Shown: positions 50,562-58,252 of the stretch, piece after piece
Layout: every line of letters begins with the position of its first letter
Numbering within the stretch: position 1 is the first letter of the stretch
NCBI RefSeq assembly: GCF_037095735.1
Contig: NZ_JBAWKD010000001.1
Location: 744,001 to 808,000, forward strand
Direction of reading: 5' to 3'
DNA: 64,000 bases
Origin: Frigidibacter sp037095735
GTDB lineage: Bacteria > Pseudomonadota > Alphaproteobacteria > Rhodobacterales > Rhodobacteraceae
Translations under genes and position numbers: made by a program
The notes under the pieces: model-generated
The model's input: only the letters and a program-made list of their open reading frames with translations
What the model was told of the DNA's origin: nothing
Databases searched by the model: none

Positions 50562-51803
50562 TCATTCCGCCGGCGCCCAAGTGGCCGGCGCGGCCGGCGA
50601 TGGCTGGGCCTGCGGCTTGTCACGCTGGGCAGCATCAAGGCATCTGCGGATTTCCGCGCCCATCTTCCGACGGAACTCGGCCGGCGAGAAGCTTGCCGCA
50701 TGGGCCAGCATCGCAGCGGTCTCGAACTGCCGCGCATTCAGCGCCGCCTCGATCCGCTCGACGCCCTCGGTGATCGCCTCGACCGACTGGGTGTCGAAGA
50801 ACAGGCCGGTGACCCCGTCCACCACCGTCTCCAGCGCGCCGCCGCGGGCATAGGCCAGCACCGGGCGCCCGCTGGCCGTCGCCTCGAGCGGGACGATCCC
50901 GAAATCCTCCTCGCCCGGGAAGATCAGCGAACGGCAGCGGGCGTAGTGATGTTTCAGCATGTTGAAGGGCTGCGGCCCCAGCACCTCGACGGTCGGGCCC
51001 GCCAGGCGCCGGGCCGTCTCCAGCATCTCGCCGCCGCCGATCACCACCAGCTTGCGACCCATCCGGTTGAAGGCCTCGATCGCCAGGTCGGGGCGCTTGT
51101 AGGCGACCAGCTCGCCGACCATCAGGTGATAGTCGCCCAGCCCCGCCTCGGGCACCGGCGCGAAATCGTCGACCGCCACCGGCGGGAAGACCACCCCGGC
51201 ATCGCGGTTGTAGTAGCGCGAGATCCGCCGGCGCACATTGTCCGAATTGGCGACGAAACCGTCGACGCGCAGCGCGCTCACCGCATCCCAGTTGCGGATG
51301 TAATGGCTGAAGGGCTTCATCAGCAGCCGCTTCACCCGGCCGCTGCGCTCGCCATAGTCGTGGTACATGTTCCAGACATAGCGCATGGGCGAGTGGCAAT
51401 AGCAGACATGCACCGCGTCGCCGGGCGGGATGATGCCCTTTGCCGGGCCGGACTCGCTGCTGATGATCAGGTCGTAGCCGCGCAGGTCGAGTTCCTCGAG
51501 CGCGAGCGGCATCAGCGGCAGGTAGGACTTGTAGTTGCGGCTCGCCCGCGGCAGCCGGCTGATCAGGCTGGTGGTGACCTTGTGGCGGCGGATGGTCGGC
51601 GAGACCGCCTCGGGATCGTAGGCATGGGTGAAGATGTCGGCCTGCGGAAACATCTCGCAGAGCGATTCCAGCACCTTCTCGCCGCCCCGCATCGTCACGA
51701 GCCAGTAGTGGATCAGCGCGACGCGCAGCCCTGCGAACGCAGGATCGGCCTTGGGGTCCGGACGCGCGGCAGTCCGGAGGTCGGCGGCAGAGACGATCTT
51801 CAT
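50562..51803 (-). CDS. GT4 glycosyltransferase (mannosyltransferase-like)
   Basis: Retaining GT-B glycosyltransferase of about 413 residues. The N-terminal domain has HYWLVTMRGGEKVLESLCEMFPQADIFTH and CYCHSPMRYVWNMYHDYG, typical of a group often annotated as GDP-mannose-dependent mannosyltransferases. The C-terminal nucleotide-sugar domain has VGELVAYKRPDLAIEAFNRMG and the E-x7-E motif in EEDFGIVPLEATASGRP. It should add a sugar, probably mannose given the upstream GDP-mannose genes, to the lipid-linked repeat. The start is uncertain between 51803 (chosen, weak GCGAG upstream) and 51818. It is 37 bp after the Wzz-like gene. Confidence 0.88.
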   Translation of the reverse strand: MKIVSAADLRTAARPDPKADPAFAGLRVALIHYWLVTMRGGEKVLESLCEMFPQADIFTHAYDPEAVSPTIRRHKVTTSLISRLPRASRNYKSYLPLMPLALEELDLRGYDLIISSESGPAKGIIPPGDAVHVCYCHSPMRYVWNMYHDYGERSGRVKRLLMKPFSHYIRNWDAVSALRVDGFVANSDNVRRRISRYYNRDAGVVFPPVAVDDFAPVPEAGLGDYHLMVGELVAYKRPDLAIEAFNRMGRKLVVIGGGEMLETARRLAGPTVEVLGPQPFNMLKHHYARCRSLIFPGEEDFGIVPLEATASGRPVLAYARGGALETVVDGVTGLFFDTQSVEAITEGVERIEAALNARQFETAAMLAHAASFSPAEFRRKMGAEIRRCLDAAQRDKPQAQPSPAAPATWAPAE

Positions 51804-51840
51804 CGGCGGAACTCGCATTCGGGCGGCAAACGATAGGCTT

Positions 51841-53466
51841 TCATGACTGGGGCACGCCGCTGCGCGTCAGGGTGCGCCGCAGCCAGCGATGCAGCCCCAG
51901 CCCGCGCAGGCGCGATCGCAGCCCGTGGTGCCCCGGATCATTGATCGCGACACCCAGGATCGTCGCACCGCTCTGTTCGAGCTGGTGACGCGCCAGGGCG
52001 ATCTCGTCCATCAGGCTGTAGGGCGTAGCGACGATCAGCACCGCGTCCGCCTGCCGCGCCAAGGCACGGGCATCGGCCGATTCCGACAGCGGCGGCAAAT
52101 CGATCAGGACGTCCCCCCGCGACTGGACGGCGCGGAACAGCTCGGCAATTGCCGGGTTGCGTGCGTTCGCCAGGCTTTCCGAAAAGGCATCGATGGCCTG
52201 CGTCGGCAGAAGATCGACCGCGCCCGCCGCCACGACCGGCAGAGCATCGTCCTGGGACGGCGCCATGCGCGGGGCATGCTGCGCCGTCAGCCCACGCGCG
52301 CCGCCGCGGATGTCGGCATCGACGACGACCGTCCGGTCGTTGCCGTGGCGCATGACATTCGCAAGGTTCATCGCCAGCATGCTGCACCCTGTCCCGGCGG
52401 TCCAGGACGCAAGGGCGATGCTGCGGCTGCGCTGCTGGACGTCGGCGCCGAAGGCGAGCTCGATCGCCGTGCGCAGGTCGCGCAGGGCCATCGTGTAGCG
52501 CACCCCCGCCTCGCCAAGCTGCGCCGCACGCGCGGTCGGCAGGCTCGCCAGCACGTCGAGGTCGTAGGCCGCGCGGATGCTGCGACCGTCGCCGACCCTG
52601 CGATCGAGGGCCGCGCTCATCGCCATCGCCAGCAGGCCACCCAATAGGCCAAGCACCCCGCCAAGCGCGGCAAGCATCTTGACCCGCGGCGCCGAGGGCG
52701 CGAGCGGCACCAGGGCGGCGCCGATGATCCGCGCATTCGCATTCGGGATCTGGATCGCGGGCAACGTGCCGTCGCGCACGGCGGCAGAGGCGGCGGCGAC
52801 CTCGTTGCGCAGGGCGTCGAGCCGGCCCTGCATGAATTCCGCGCCTCCCGAGGCGACGGCCTCGCGGAACGTCACCGACTGCAGCAGATAGGCCGAGGCA
52901 CCGGCATTGGCGACACGCGCCGCCAGCACGGGATCCGAGGATGAGTAGCTGATCTCGATCGCATAGGACTGCCCGATGCGACGCGCGGAAAAACGGTCGC
53001 GGAACCGCGCGAAGGCTGTCTCGGTCGCGCGCTGGGCCACGGGGTCGGAAGCCGGATCGCCGGCAGCGGCAGGCACTGCGATCTCGGGATGGTTCGCAAG
53101 GCCCAGGGCATCGAACACCAGCCTCTGCATGCGCTCCGAACGAATGACCTGCAGTTCGCTGTCCACGCGGTTGAGGTCGAGCGAGCTGTCCGCCGCAGAG
53201 GCGTTGGCCGTCCCGGCAAGCTGGCGCGTGGTCTCGAGGATCAGCGTCGAGGCTGCCGTGTAGGTTGGAGGAAGCAAGCGCGCGTAAAAGTACGTCGTCA
53301 GCAGGCACACCAGTACCCAGAGGCTCAGCGGCAGAAGACGGCGGTTCACCGCCGCGATCATCGGCCTCAGCAGCGCCATCGGATTGTCCTCGGCGCTGCG
53401 CTTGCGATCGGCGCTTTGCCGGTCGGATGTCCTGATCACACCGATGCCATTCTTTCCATAGATCAT
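51841..53466 (-). CDS. Wzz/BY-kinase-like polysaccharide co-polymerase, kinase motif broken
   Basis: Inner-membrane chain-length regulator of 541 residues with a cytoplasmic P-loop domain. A transmembrane helix is at about 43-62, a periplasmic domain follows, and a second helix is at about 263-285 preceded by a proline-rich PLAPSAPRV. The cytoplasmic domain has RYTMALRDLRTAIELAF, a Walker A-like ASWTAGTGCS (353-362), Walker A' VVVDADI (380-386) and Walker B-like DVLIDLPPL. The Walker A lysine is replaced by C361, and no C-terminal tyrosine cluster exists. It may therefore regulate length without autophosphorylation. Start and stop overlap the neighbours (ATGA with the GT fusion). Confidence 0.88.
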   Translation of the reverse strand: MIYGKNGIGVIRTSDRQSADRKRSAEDNPMALLRPMIAAVNRRLLPLSLWVLVCLLTTYFYARLLPPTYTAASTLILETTRQLAGTANASAADSSLDLNRVDSELQVIRSERMQRLVFDALGLANHPEIAVPAAAGDPASDPVAQRATETAFARFRDRFSARRIGQSYAIEISYSSSDPVLAARVANAGASAYLLQSVTFREAVASGGAEFMQGRLDALRNEVAAASAAVRDGTLPAIQIPNANARIIGAALVPLAPSAPRVKMLAALGGVLGLLGGLLAMAMSAALDRRVGDGRSIRAAYDLDVLASLPTARAAQLGEAGVRYTMALRDLRTAIELAFGADVQQRSRSIALASWTAGTGCSMLAMNLANVMRHGNDRTVVVDADIRGGARGLTAQHAPRMAPSQDDALPVVAAGAVDLLPTQAIDAFSESLANARNPAIAELFRAVQSRGDVLIDLPPLSESADARALARQADAVLIVATPYSLMDEIALARHQLEQSGATILGVAINDPGHHGLRSRLRGLGLHRWLRRTLTRSGVPQS

Positions 53467-55460
53467 GCTGTCTTCCTCGCAGAAGCGATCTGCGCCGCCC
53501 TCTCGGGCTCGATGCGGCCGCGCAGGAGGTCCGCGACCGCCATGCAGTTGCCGCGCAACCGTCCACGCCGATCGATGAAGGGCTCGGGCCTGAAGGCCAG
53601 CACCAGATTGCTGGCCATGTTGCGGAAGATCTGGCCGGCCACCTGCCTCGCGGTCATCGTCCGCTTTCTCAGCATGTAGACGGGATTCACCACCTGCGAG
53701 TATCCAAGCCGCTCGCCGGCGACCCGGCCGCTCTTGACCCCCATGTGCACGCCGCGCAGCGCGCCGGACTTGGCCATCCGACCGCCGCGGCGCGCAAGCG
53801 TCGCGCCGAAATCGCGATCCTCCAGCCAACCGTAGAGAACGAGCCGTTCGTCGAAGGCCATGTCGCGGATCGCCGAAGCGCGGAAGACCATGTTGCAGCC
53901 ATAGGGGCTGAAGGGCTCGATCCACGCAGGACCATCTTCGCGCGACGCGGTGGCGACGATCTCGCAAGCGCGCTCGAAACTGATGCCCGCGCCCTTGATA
54001 CCGTCGGCAAGGACATGCCCGGTCAGCGTCGTCACCGAGGATTCGTCGCGGAACACCTGCGCGGCTGCGGCCAGCCAGCCCGGATCGGCGACGAAATCGT
54101 CGTCGAAGAAGGCGACCGCGTCGATCCCTTTCGGAACTGCGGCGATGCCGGTGTTGCGCTGCGCCGAGGATCCCGGCGGCCCCACCAGCACGACGACCTC
54201 GTCGAGCGCCGCCAGATCGCCGGCATCCTGCGGATCCGTGCAGGAGATGAAGACCACCCGGGGCTTGAGGGTCTGCGTTGCCAGCAGATGACGCACCGTG
54301 GCCGAAACCACCGCCGGCCGGCCGCGCGTCGCGACGACGACAGCCATGTTGCCTGCGGGCTGCGCGGCGGGTGCCGGCGCAGGCACGGTTTGCGCGACAC
54401 CGGCCTGCATCAGCTCGAGGTAACCGGCGGCGCTGCGCCCCCAGCTGAAGCGCTTCACCTGCTCGAACCCGCGGCCGACCAGATCGGCCCGAAGCTGCGT
54501 CGAGCCTGCGAGGGCCGCGATATGATCGACCCAGGCCGAAGGATCGTCCGGAGCGGCCAGAAGCCCCGCCGCACCGCAGACTTCCGGCATGCTGGCGCGG
54601 TCGGACGAGACGACCGCGCAGCCGCGCGCCATCGCCTCGACCAGCGGCAGTCCGAAGCCCTCGGTCCAGGACGGAAAGGCCAGGCAAAGCGCGCGGTCCA
54701 TCAGCCACGCCAGGTCATCGTCCGACAGCCGCCCGAGCATCCTGACATTCGAGGCAAGGCGCGGTCCGCCCGATGATTCCTCGGCGAAGATCGCACCGCC
54801 GCCGCCCGCGATGACGACGTCGATTCCCAGTGCGTCCAGTTCCGGCGCGATCTTGGTCAGCAGGTCCAGATTCTTGTGTCGCGCGCGCGACCCGATCGCG
54901 AGAATGAAGGGACGTGCCGGCGCGATCTGCGCCGGTGCGATCTCTGCGCGGTCCGGATCCCAGGCAAGCGCGTGCTCGTGACCGTTCGGCAGCACGGCGA
55001 TCTCCGCGGCCCGCAGCGGCAGGTGCCGCGCCAGCTGCCGCGCCGAGGCCTCGGACACCGTGGCGACGCGCATCGCCCGTCGCGCGATCATCGGCTGCAT
55101 CAGCTGGTAGGCGCGGCGGAAGGCTGCGCCATAGCTTTCAGGTGCGACGAAGACATTGGCGTCGTGGATGCAGACGACCTGGTTCTCCTTGCGCAGCGGT
55201 GCGGTGTTGCACAGGTTCAGGAGCGGGCCGGGCTGCAGCCGCGGCAGGTCGAGCTGCTCCCACAGCTGGCCCGTGAAGCGCCCGCCGCGCTGGACCGTCA
55301 GCCCCTCTGGCAGCCGCAGCGCGCCTTGCCTTGGCGCATGAATGGCGATGCTGCCCGGTTGCGCGGTGTGAAGCGCCTCCACGACATTGCTGGCGTAGCG
55401 CTGCACCCCGGTCATGCCTTGGCTGAGAAAGCGTCCGTTGATCGCGAAGTCGGCAGTCAT
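53463..55460 (-). CDS. GT4-GT2 fusion glycosyltransferase
   Basis: Two glycosyltransferases in one 665-residue chain. Residues 1 to about 355 are a GT4 unit: INGRFLSQGMTGVQRYASNV, AIGSRARHKNLDLL, and the E-x7-E in EGFGLPLVEAMARG. Residues from about 373 onward are a GT-A GT2 unit: MAVVVATRGRPAVV, SSAQRNTGIAAV, and the metal-binding AFFDDDFVADPGW. The two halves are joined by an alanine/proline linker (PAPAPAAQPAG). It probably adds two consecutive sugars of the repeat unit. It overlaps wzy at its start and the Wzz-like gene at its stop, so the three are tightly coupled. Confidence 0.9.
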   Translation of the reverse strand: MTADFAINGRFLSQGMTGVQRYASNVVEALHTAQPGSIAIHAPRQGALRLPEGLTVQRGGRFTGQLWEQLDLPRLQPGPLLNLCNTAPLRKENQVVCIHDANVFVAPESYGAAFRRAYQLMQPMIARRAMRVATVSEASARQLARHLPLRAAEIAVLPNGHEHALAWDPDRAEIAPAQIAPARPFILAIGSRARHKNLDLLTKIAPELDALGIDVVIAGGGGAIFAEESSGGPRLASNVRMLGRLSDDDLAWLMDRALCLAFPSWTEGFGLPLVEAMARGCAVVSSDRASMPEVCGAAGLLAAPDDPSAWVDHIAALAGSTQLRADLVGRGFEQVKRFSWGRSAAGYLELMQAGVAQTVPAPAPAAQPAGNMAVVVATRGRPAVVSATVRHLLATQTLKPRVVFISCTDPQDAGDLAALDEVVVLVGPPGSSAQRNTGIAAVPKGIDAVAFFDDDFVADPGWLAAAAQVFRDESSVTTLTGHVLADGIKGAGISFERACEIVATASREDGPAWIEPFSPYGCNMVFRASAIRDMAFDERLVLYGWLEDRDFGATLARRGGRMAKSGALRGVHMGVKSGRVAGERLGYSQVVNPVYMLRKRTMTARQVAGQIFRNMASNLVLAFRPEPFIDRRGRLRGNCMAVADLLRGRIEPERAAQIASARKTA

Positions 55461-56866
55461 GCAAGCACCGTGCTGGAAGGGGAAGGGGCGACAGGCGTCC
55501 GACTGGCGCCACGATACTCCGGTCGCGCCGCGGCAAGGCCCGCCAGCGCATAGAACAGGATCCCCTGATCGACATTCGAACTGAGCATCAGGTCGCCGAC
55601 GGCCATCCCGATGCACCCGTTGCGCGCCGCCGTGCGCACATCGGTGAAGTAGCCGCCCGGCACGCCTGGATTGCGCAGGAACGCCATCGCGACGAAGCCA
55701 AGGTAGAAGAGGGTTCCGATGGCGCCGACGCCACCGACGAGCGCCATCGCAAGGCTCGACGTCCGGATCGATCCCAGGCCGACCCCAAGCCCCCCGGAGT
55801 CGATGAAATTCTGCAGTGCCGCCGCGTTCCACGAACTGCGCTCGACACCCGAGTCACTGCCGGCCTTCGAAAAGACGAGCGCGTTGAGATAGTCGCCGAT
55901 GACCGCCGAAAGCCCGGGATGTGCCAGCACCCCCAGGACTGCGGCCAGCGCGACCAATGGCAGCGCGACAATCAGGACAAGCCCGCCGCGCGTCCCCAGC
56001 CCGCGCGCCGACCGCGAGAGGACCGTGAGATAGAGCAAGGCCATCATCACCGGCAACGAGACCAGGGCCGCCGACGAGGTCGACATCACCGCCAGAAGGA
56101 AGGTCAGGATCGCAAGCCCGCCGGTGTACAGCGGGCGGATCCCGCACAGCCAGAGTGTCGCGACGAAGCCCAGCGCCCCGATCGACGAGCGGCCGAACGA
56201 GGACGCCTCGGTGAACGATCCCACGACACGCTTTAGACCCTGCATCTCTGTCTCGGTATGCATCGCGTATTTCGCGTTGCGGATCACCTCGAGCAGGCCC
56301 TGTGTCCCCGTAAGGTAGGTCGCCAGATCCAGCAGACCGAAAGCGGCATTCGCGACCGCATAGGAGAGAATGGCCGCGACCGCCGTCCTGAAGCCCGAGT
56401 GGTCAGAGGCGCAACTGGTGACGATCAGGAACACGGCAAAGCTGCCGACGATATAGATGCTCTGGGTGATGTTTCCGGACACCGGCGCCAAGGGGACCGT
56501 CGAGCCTGTCGCGTCGAACGATGTCGAGCCGATCGGGAAAATCAGGGTGCTTCCCGCCATGATCCGCGGAAAGAAGAAGGCGCTGACAAGCGCGTAGGCG
56601 ACAAGGCACAGCAGCCAGAACCCGGGCTTGCCGGGACGCAGGGCAAGCAGCATGCCGGCACACTGCCTCGGACGCATCAGCGCGTTCAGACCGACCGCGC
56701 CCAGGAAGAGATGGGCAGGCTGGATGTTTGCCCCGCCGATGATGATAGCGGCCGCCGCGCCAAGCACCGAAGCGGTGACGAGGACGATGACCATCGTGCC
56801 GTAGTCCAGAAAGAAGCTGATCGCGACCACCGCCAGCGCGGCAAGGCCGATGGGCTCGATGCTCAT
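55457..56866 (-). CDS. Wzy/O-antigen ligase-like polysaccharide polymerase
   Basis: Integral membrane protein of 469 residues with roughly ten to twelve hydrophobic helices and one large periplasmic loop, the topology of Wzy polymerases and WaaL-type ligases. Sequence identity within this class is always low, so position decides: it lies between the priming transferase and the glycosyltransferase fusion of an EPS operon that also has Wzz and Wzx homologues. It would join lipid-linked repeat units in the periplasm. The ATG at 56866 follows the ExoY-type stop by 48 bp with GGAAGGAGTG upstream. Its 3' end overlaps the next gene. Confidence 0.85.
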   Translation of the reverse strand: MSIEPIGLAALAVVAISFFLDYGTMVIVLVTASVLGAAAAIIIGGANIQPAHLFLGAVGLNALMRPRQCAGMLLALRPGKPGFWLLCLVAYALVSAFFFPRIMAGSTLIFPIGSTSFDATGSTVPLAPVSGNITQSIYIVGSFAVFLIVTSCASDHSGFRTAVAAILSYAVANAAFGLLDLATYLTGTQGLLEVIRNAKYAMHTETEMQGLKRVVGSFTEASSFGRSSIGALGFVATLWLCGIRPLYTGGLAILTFLLAVMSTSSAALVSLPVMMALLYLTVLSRSARGLGTRGGLVLIVALPLVALAAVLGVLAHPGLSAVIGDYLNALVFSKAGSDSGVERSSWNAAALQNFIDSGGLGVGLGSIRTSSLAMALVGGVGAIGTLFYLGFVAMAFLRNPGVPGGYFTDVRTAARNGCIGMAVGDLMLSSNVDQGILFYALAGLAAARPEYRGASRTPVAPSPSSTVLA

Positions 56867-56914
56867 GGGCTCACTCCTTCCGCTGGAAGGGTCCGACGGC
56901 TGCGAAGAGCGGGG

Positions 56915-57652
56915 TCACTTGCCGGTCCGCTTGAGGACGGCCATGCCGGTGGCGAGGATGATCTTCACATCCTTGGCGAAGCCGAAGCTTCGCGAATATT
57001 CCACGTCGAGCGTCACCCGCTCGTCATAGGACATGTCGTTGCGGCCCGAAGCCTGCCAGGGGCCGGTCAGTCCCGGCCGCATCTGAAGGTAGGCACCGAT
57101 GGACATGCCGTAGCGGATCATCTCGTCGCGCACGATCGGCCGGGGCCCGACGAAACTCATCTCGCCCATGAGCACGTTCCAGACCTGCGGAAGCTCGTCG
57201 AGGCTGGTCTTGCGGATGAACTGTCCGAAGGCCGTGATCCGGGGATCGTCCGTGAGCTTCTGGGACAGCGCCCACTCCGCGGCCGCAGCGGGATCGCTCT
57301 CGAGAAGACGGGCAAGCCGCACGTCGGCATCCACGACCATCGACCGGATCTTGAGGCAACCGAAGGTTTCCCCGTTCCGTCCGATCCGGCGATGGCGGAA
57401 CATCGGCCAGCCGCCATCCATCGATGCAAGGATCAGCAGGATCAGGATCGTCGGCGCCAGGATCGGAAGCATGATCAGCGCCAGAGAGATATCGAACAGG
57501 CGCTTCCCTGCCGCACCGTAAAATCCGCCCTCGACAGAGGTTTTGGAGGGCTCGCGGGCACTTCTTGCAGAGACTTCGGGCGCGCAGATATCGCGAGAAT
57601 ACGACGGCTTCTCGGGCGAAGCGAGCTGGCTACGCGCAAAATCCGGCTGCAT
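56915..57652 (-). CDS. ExoY-type sugar-phosphate (priming) transferase
   Basis: Bacterial sugar transferase of 245 residues that starts repeat-unit synthesis by moving a sugar-1-phosphate to undecaprenyl phosphate at the inner membrane. It has one membrane helix (about 50-78, KRLFDISLALIMLPILAPTIL), then RHRRIGRNGETFGCLKIRSMVVDAD, TSLDELPQVWNVLMGEMSFVGPRP and RPGLTGPWQASGRNDMSYDERV, the standard catalytic order. The short form without extra N-terminal helices matches ExoY rather than WbaP, which suggests galactose-1-P or glucose-1-P. It is the first gene of the leftward operon; GGTATTAG directly abuts the ATG, so its translation signal is weak. Confidence 0.94.
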   Translation of the reverse strand: MQPDFARSQLASPEKPSYSRDICAPEVSARSAREPSKTSVEGGFYGAAGKRLFDISLALIMLPILAPTILILLILASMDGGWPMFRHRRIGRNGETFGCLKIRSMVVDADVRLARLLESDPAAAAEWALSQKLTDDPRITAFGQFIRKTSLDELPQVWNVLMGEMSFVGPRPIVRDEMIRYGMSIGAYLQMRPGLTGPWQASGRNDMSYDERVTLDVEYSRSFGFAKDVKIILATGMAVLKRTGK

Positions 57653-57670
57653 CTAATACCCCGTCTACCA

Positions 57671-57678
57671 ATTAACCA
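57671..57678 (+). promoter_or_regulatory. CtrA-type half site TTAACCAT
   Basis: An exact TTAACCAT octamer lies 19 bp upstream of the priming-transferase start codon. In alphaproteobacteria CtrA binds TTAA-N7-TTAA or this half site. The partner half is absent, so the support is weak. Confidence 0.25.
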
Positions 57679-58207
57679 TTCCAGCATACGGCATGTTCCC
57701 GCCTATTCCCGTGTGAATTTTTTGGGTCACTCAGAGCGCAAGGACTTGTTAAGTGGTATGACGTCGAGCGTATCCAGTCGCTTAGCCTCCGCCGATCCCC
57801 AAGCGCAGCACGCATCACAACCCTAAGGGGTGTGTGTTGACCGGAGAGCATATCCGGAATTCCATTATTGCATGACTTGTGCCCGATTATGACGCACCGC
57901 AGCACTCATTTGCGCCCGCCAACAGGGCAGATCCGCAACCGGGCGCGGCGTCGATGACGAGTTTGTGATTCGCCATCCCCCGACCCTCGCCCCGTGCAAC
58001 AGGAAATTCGCCGGTCCCGATCCCGAAGCACCGACAGAGCCATGTGACTGATTTGGCTTGCGACTGCGCGACCACTCTTCGATGCTGCACATTGCGGCCC
58101 GCCGTTCCGCATGCAACTATCGAGCGGGTGCCGGCCAGGGCGGCGAACCTCTTCCAGAGTCGCCCTGCCGAATCGGACGATGCGGCGGGCCTTTGTCGCG
58201 GGCACCT

Positions 58208-58224
58208 ATGCTGCATTGCAGCAT
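58208..58224 (+). promoter_or_regulatory. PhaR-like operator dyad before the flippase gene
   Basis: ATGCTGCA-T-TGCAGCAT is a perfect 8-bp dyad around one T and contains CTGC-N3-GCAG. The regulator PhaR, known from Paracoccus denitrificans for polyhydroxybutyrate genes, binds CTGC-N3/4-GCAG-type sites. The dyad ends 28 bp before the flippase ATG, where a bound repressor would block transcription or elongation. Confidence 0.5.
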
Positions 58225-58252
58225 GGTTCCGGCCGCGCCGTGGCGAGTGTGT

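Larger units (their letters stand above)
57653..58252. other. Divergent control region between the EPS operon and wzx
   Basis: About 600 bp without a believable gene and clearly richer in A and T than the flanks. Visible signals include TTAACCAT at 57671-57678 (a CtrA-type half site), a TTGACC at 57838-57843 inside a CCGGA/TCCGG dyad, and a perfect 17-bp dyad at 58208-58224. A degenerate relative of that dyad lies at about 58081-58098. It must drive both the leftward priming-transferase operon and the rightward flippase gene. Confidence 0.55.

Noticed and set aside
53463..55832. Extended frame of the GT fusion beyond 55460
   Set aside because: The extra N-terminal sequence overlaps the wzy coding region and does not look like protein of the family; the glycosyltransferase starts cleanly at 55460.
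57887..58216. Minus-strand frames of about 100 codons in the EPS control region
   Set aside because: They overlap each other and the regulatory dyad, lack gene-like codon use and match nothing I recognise.
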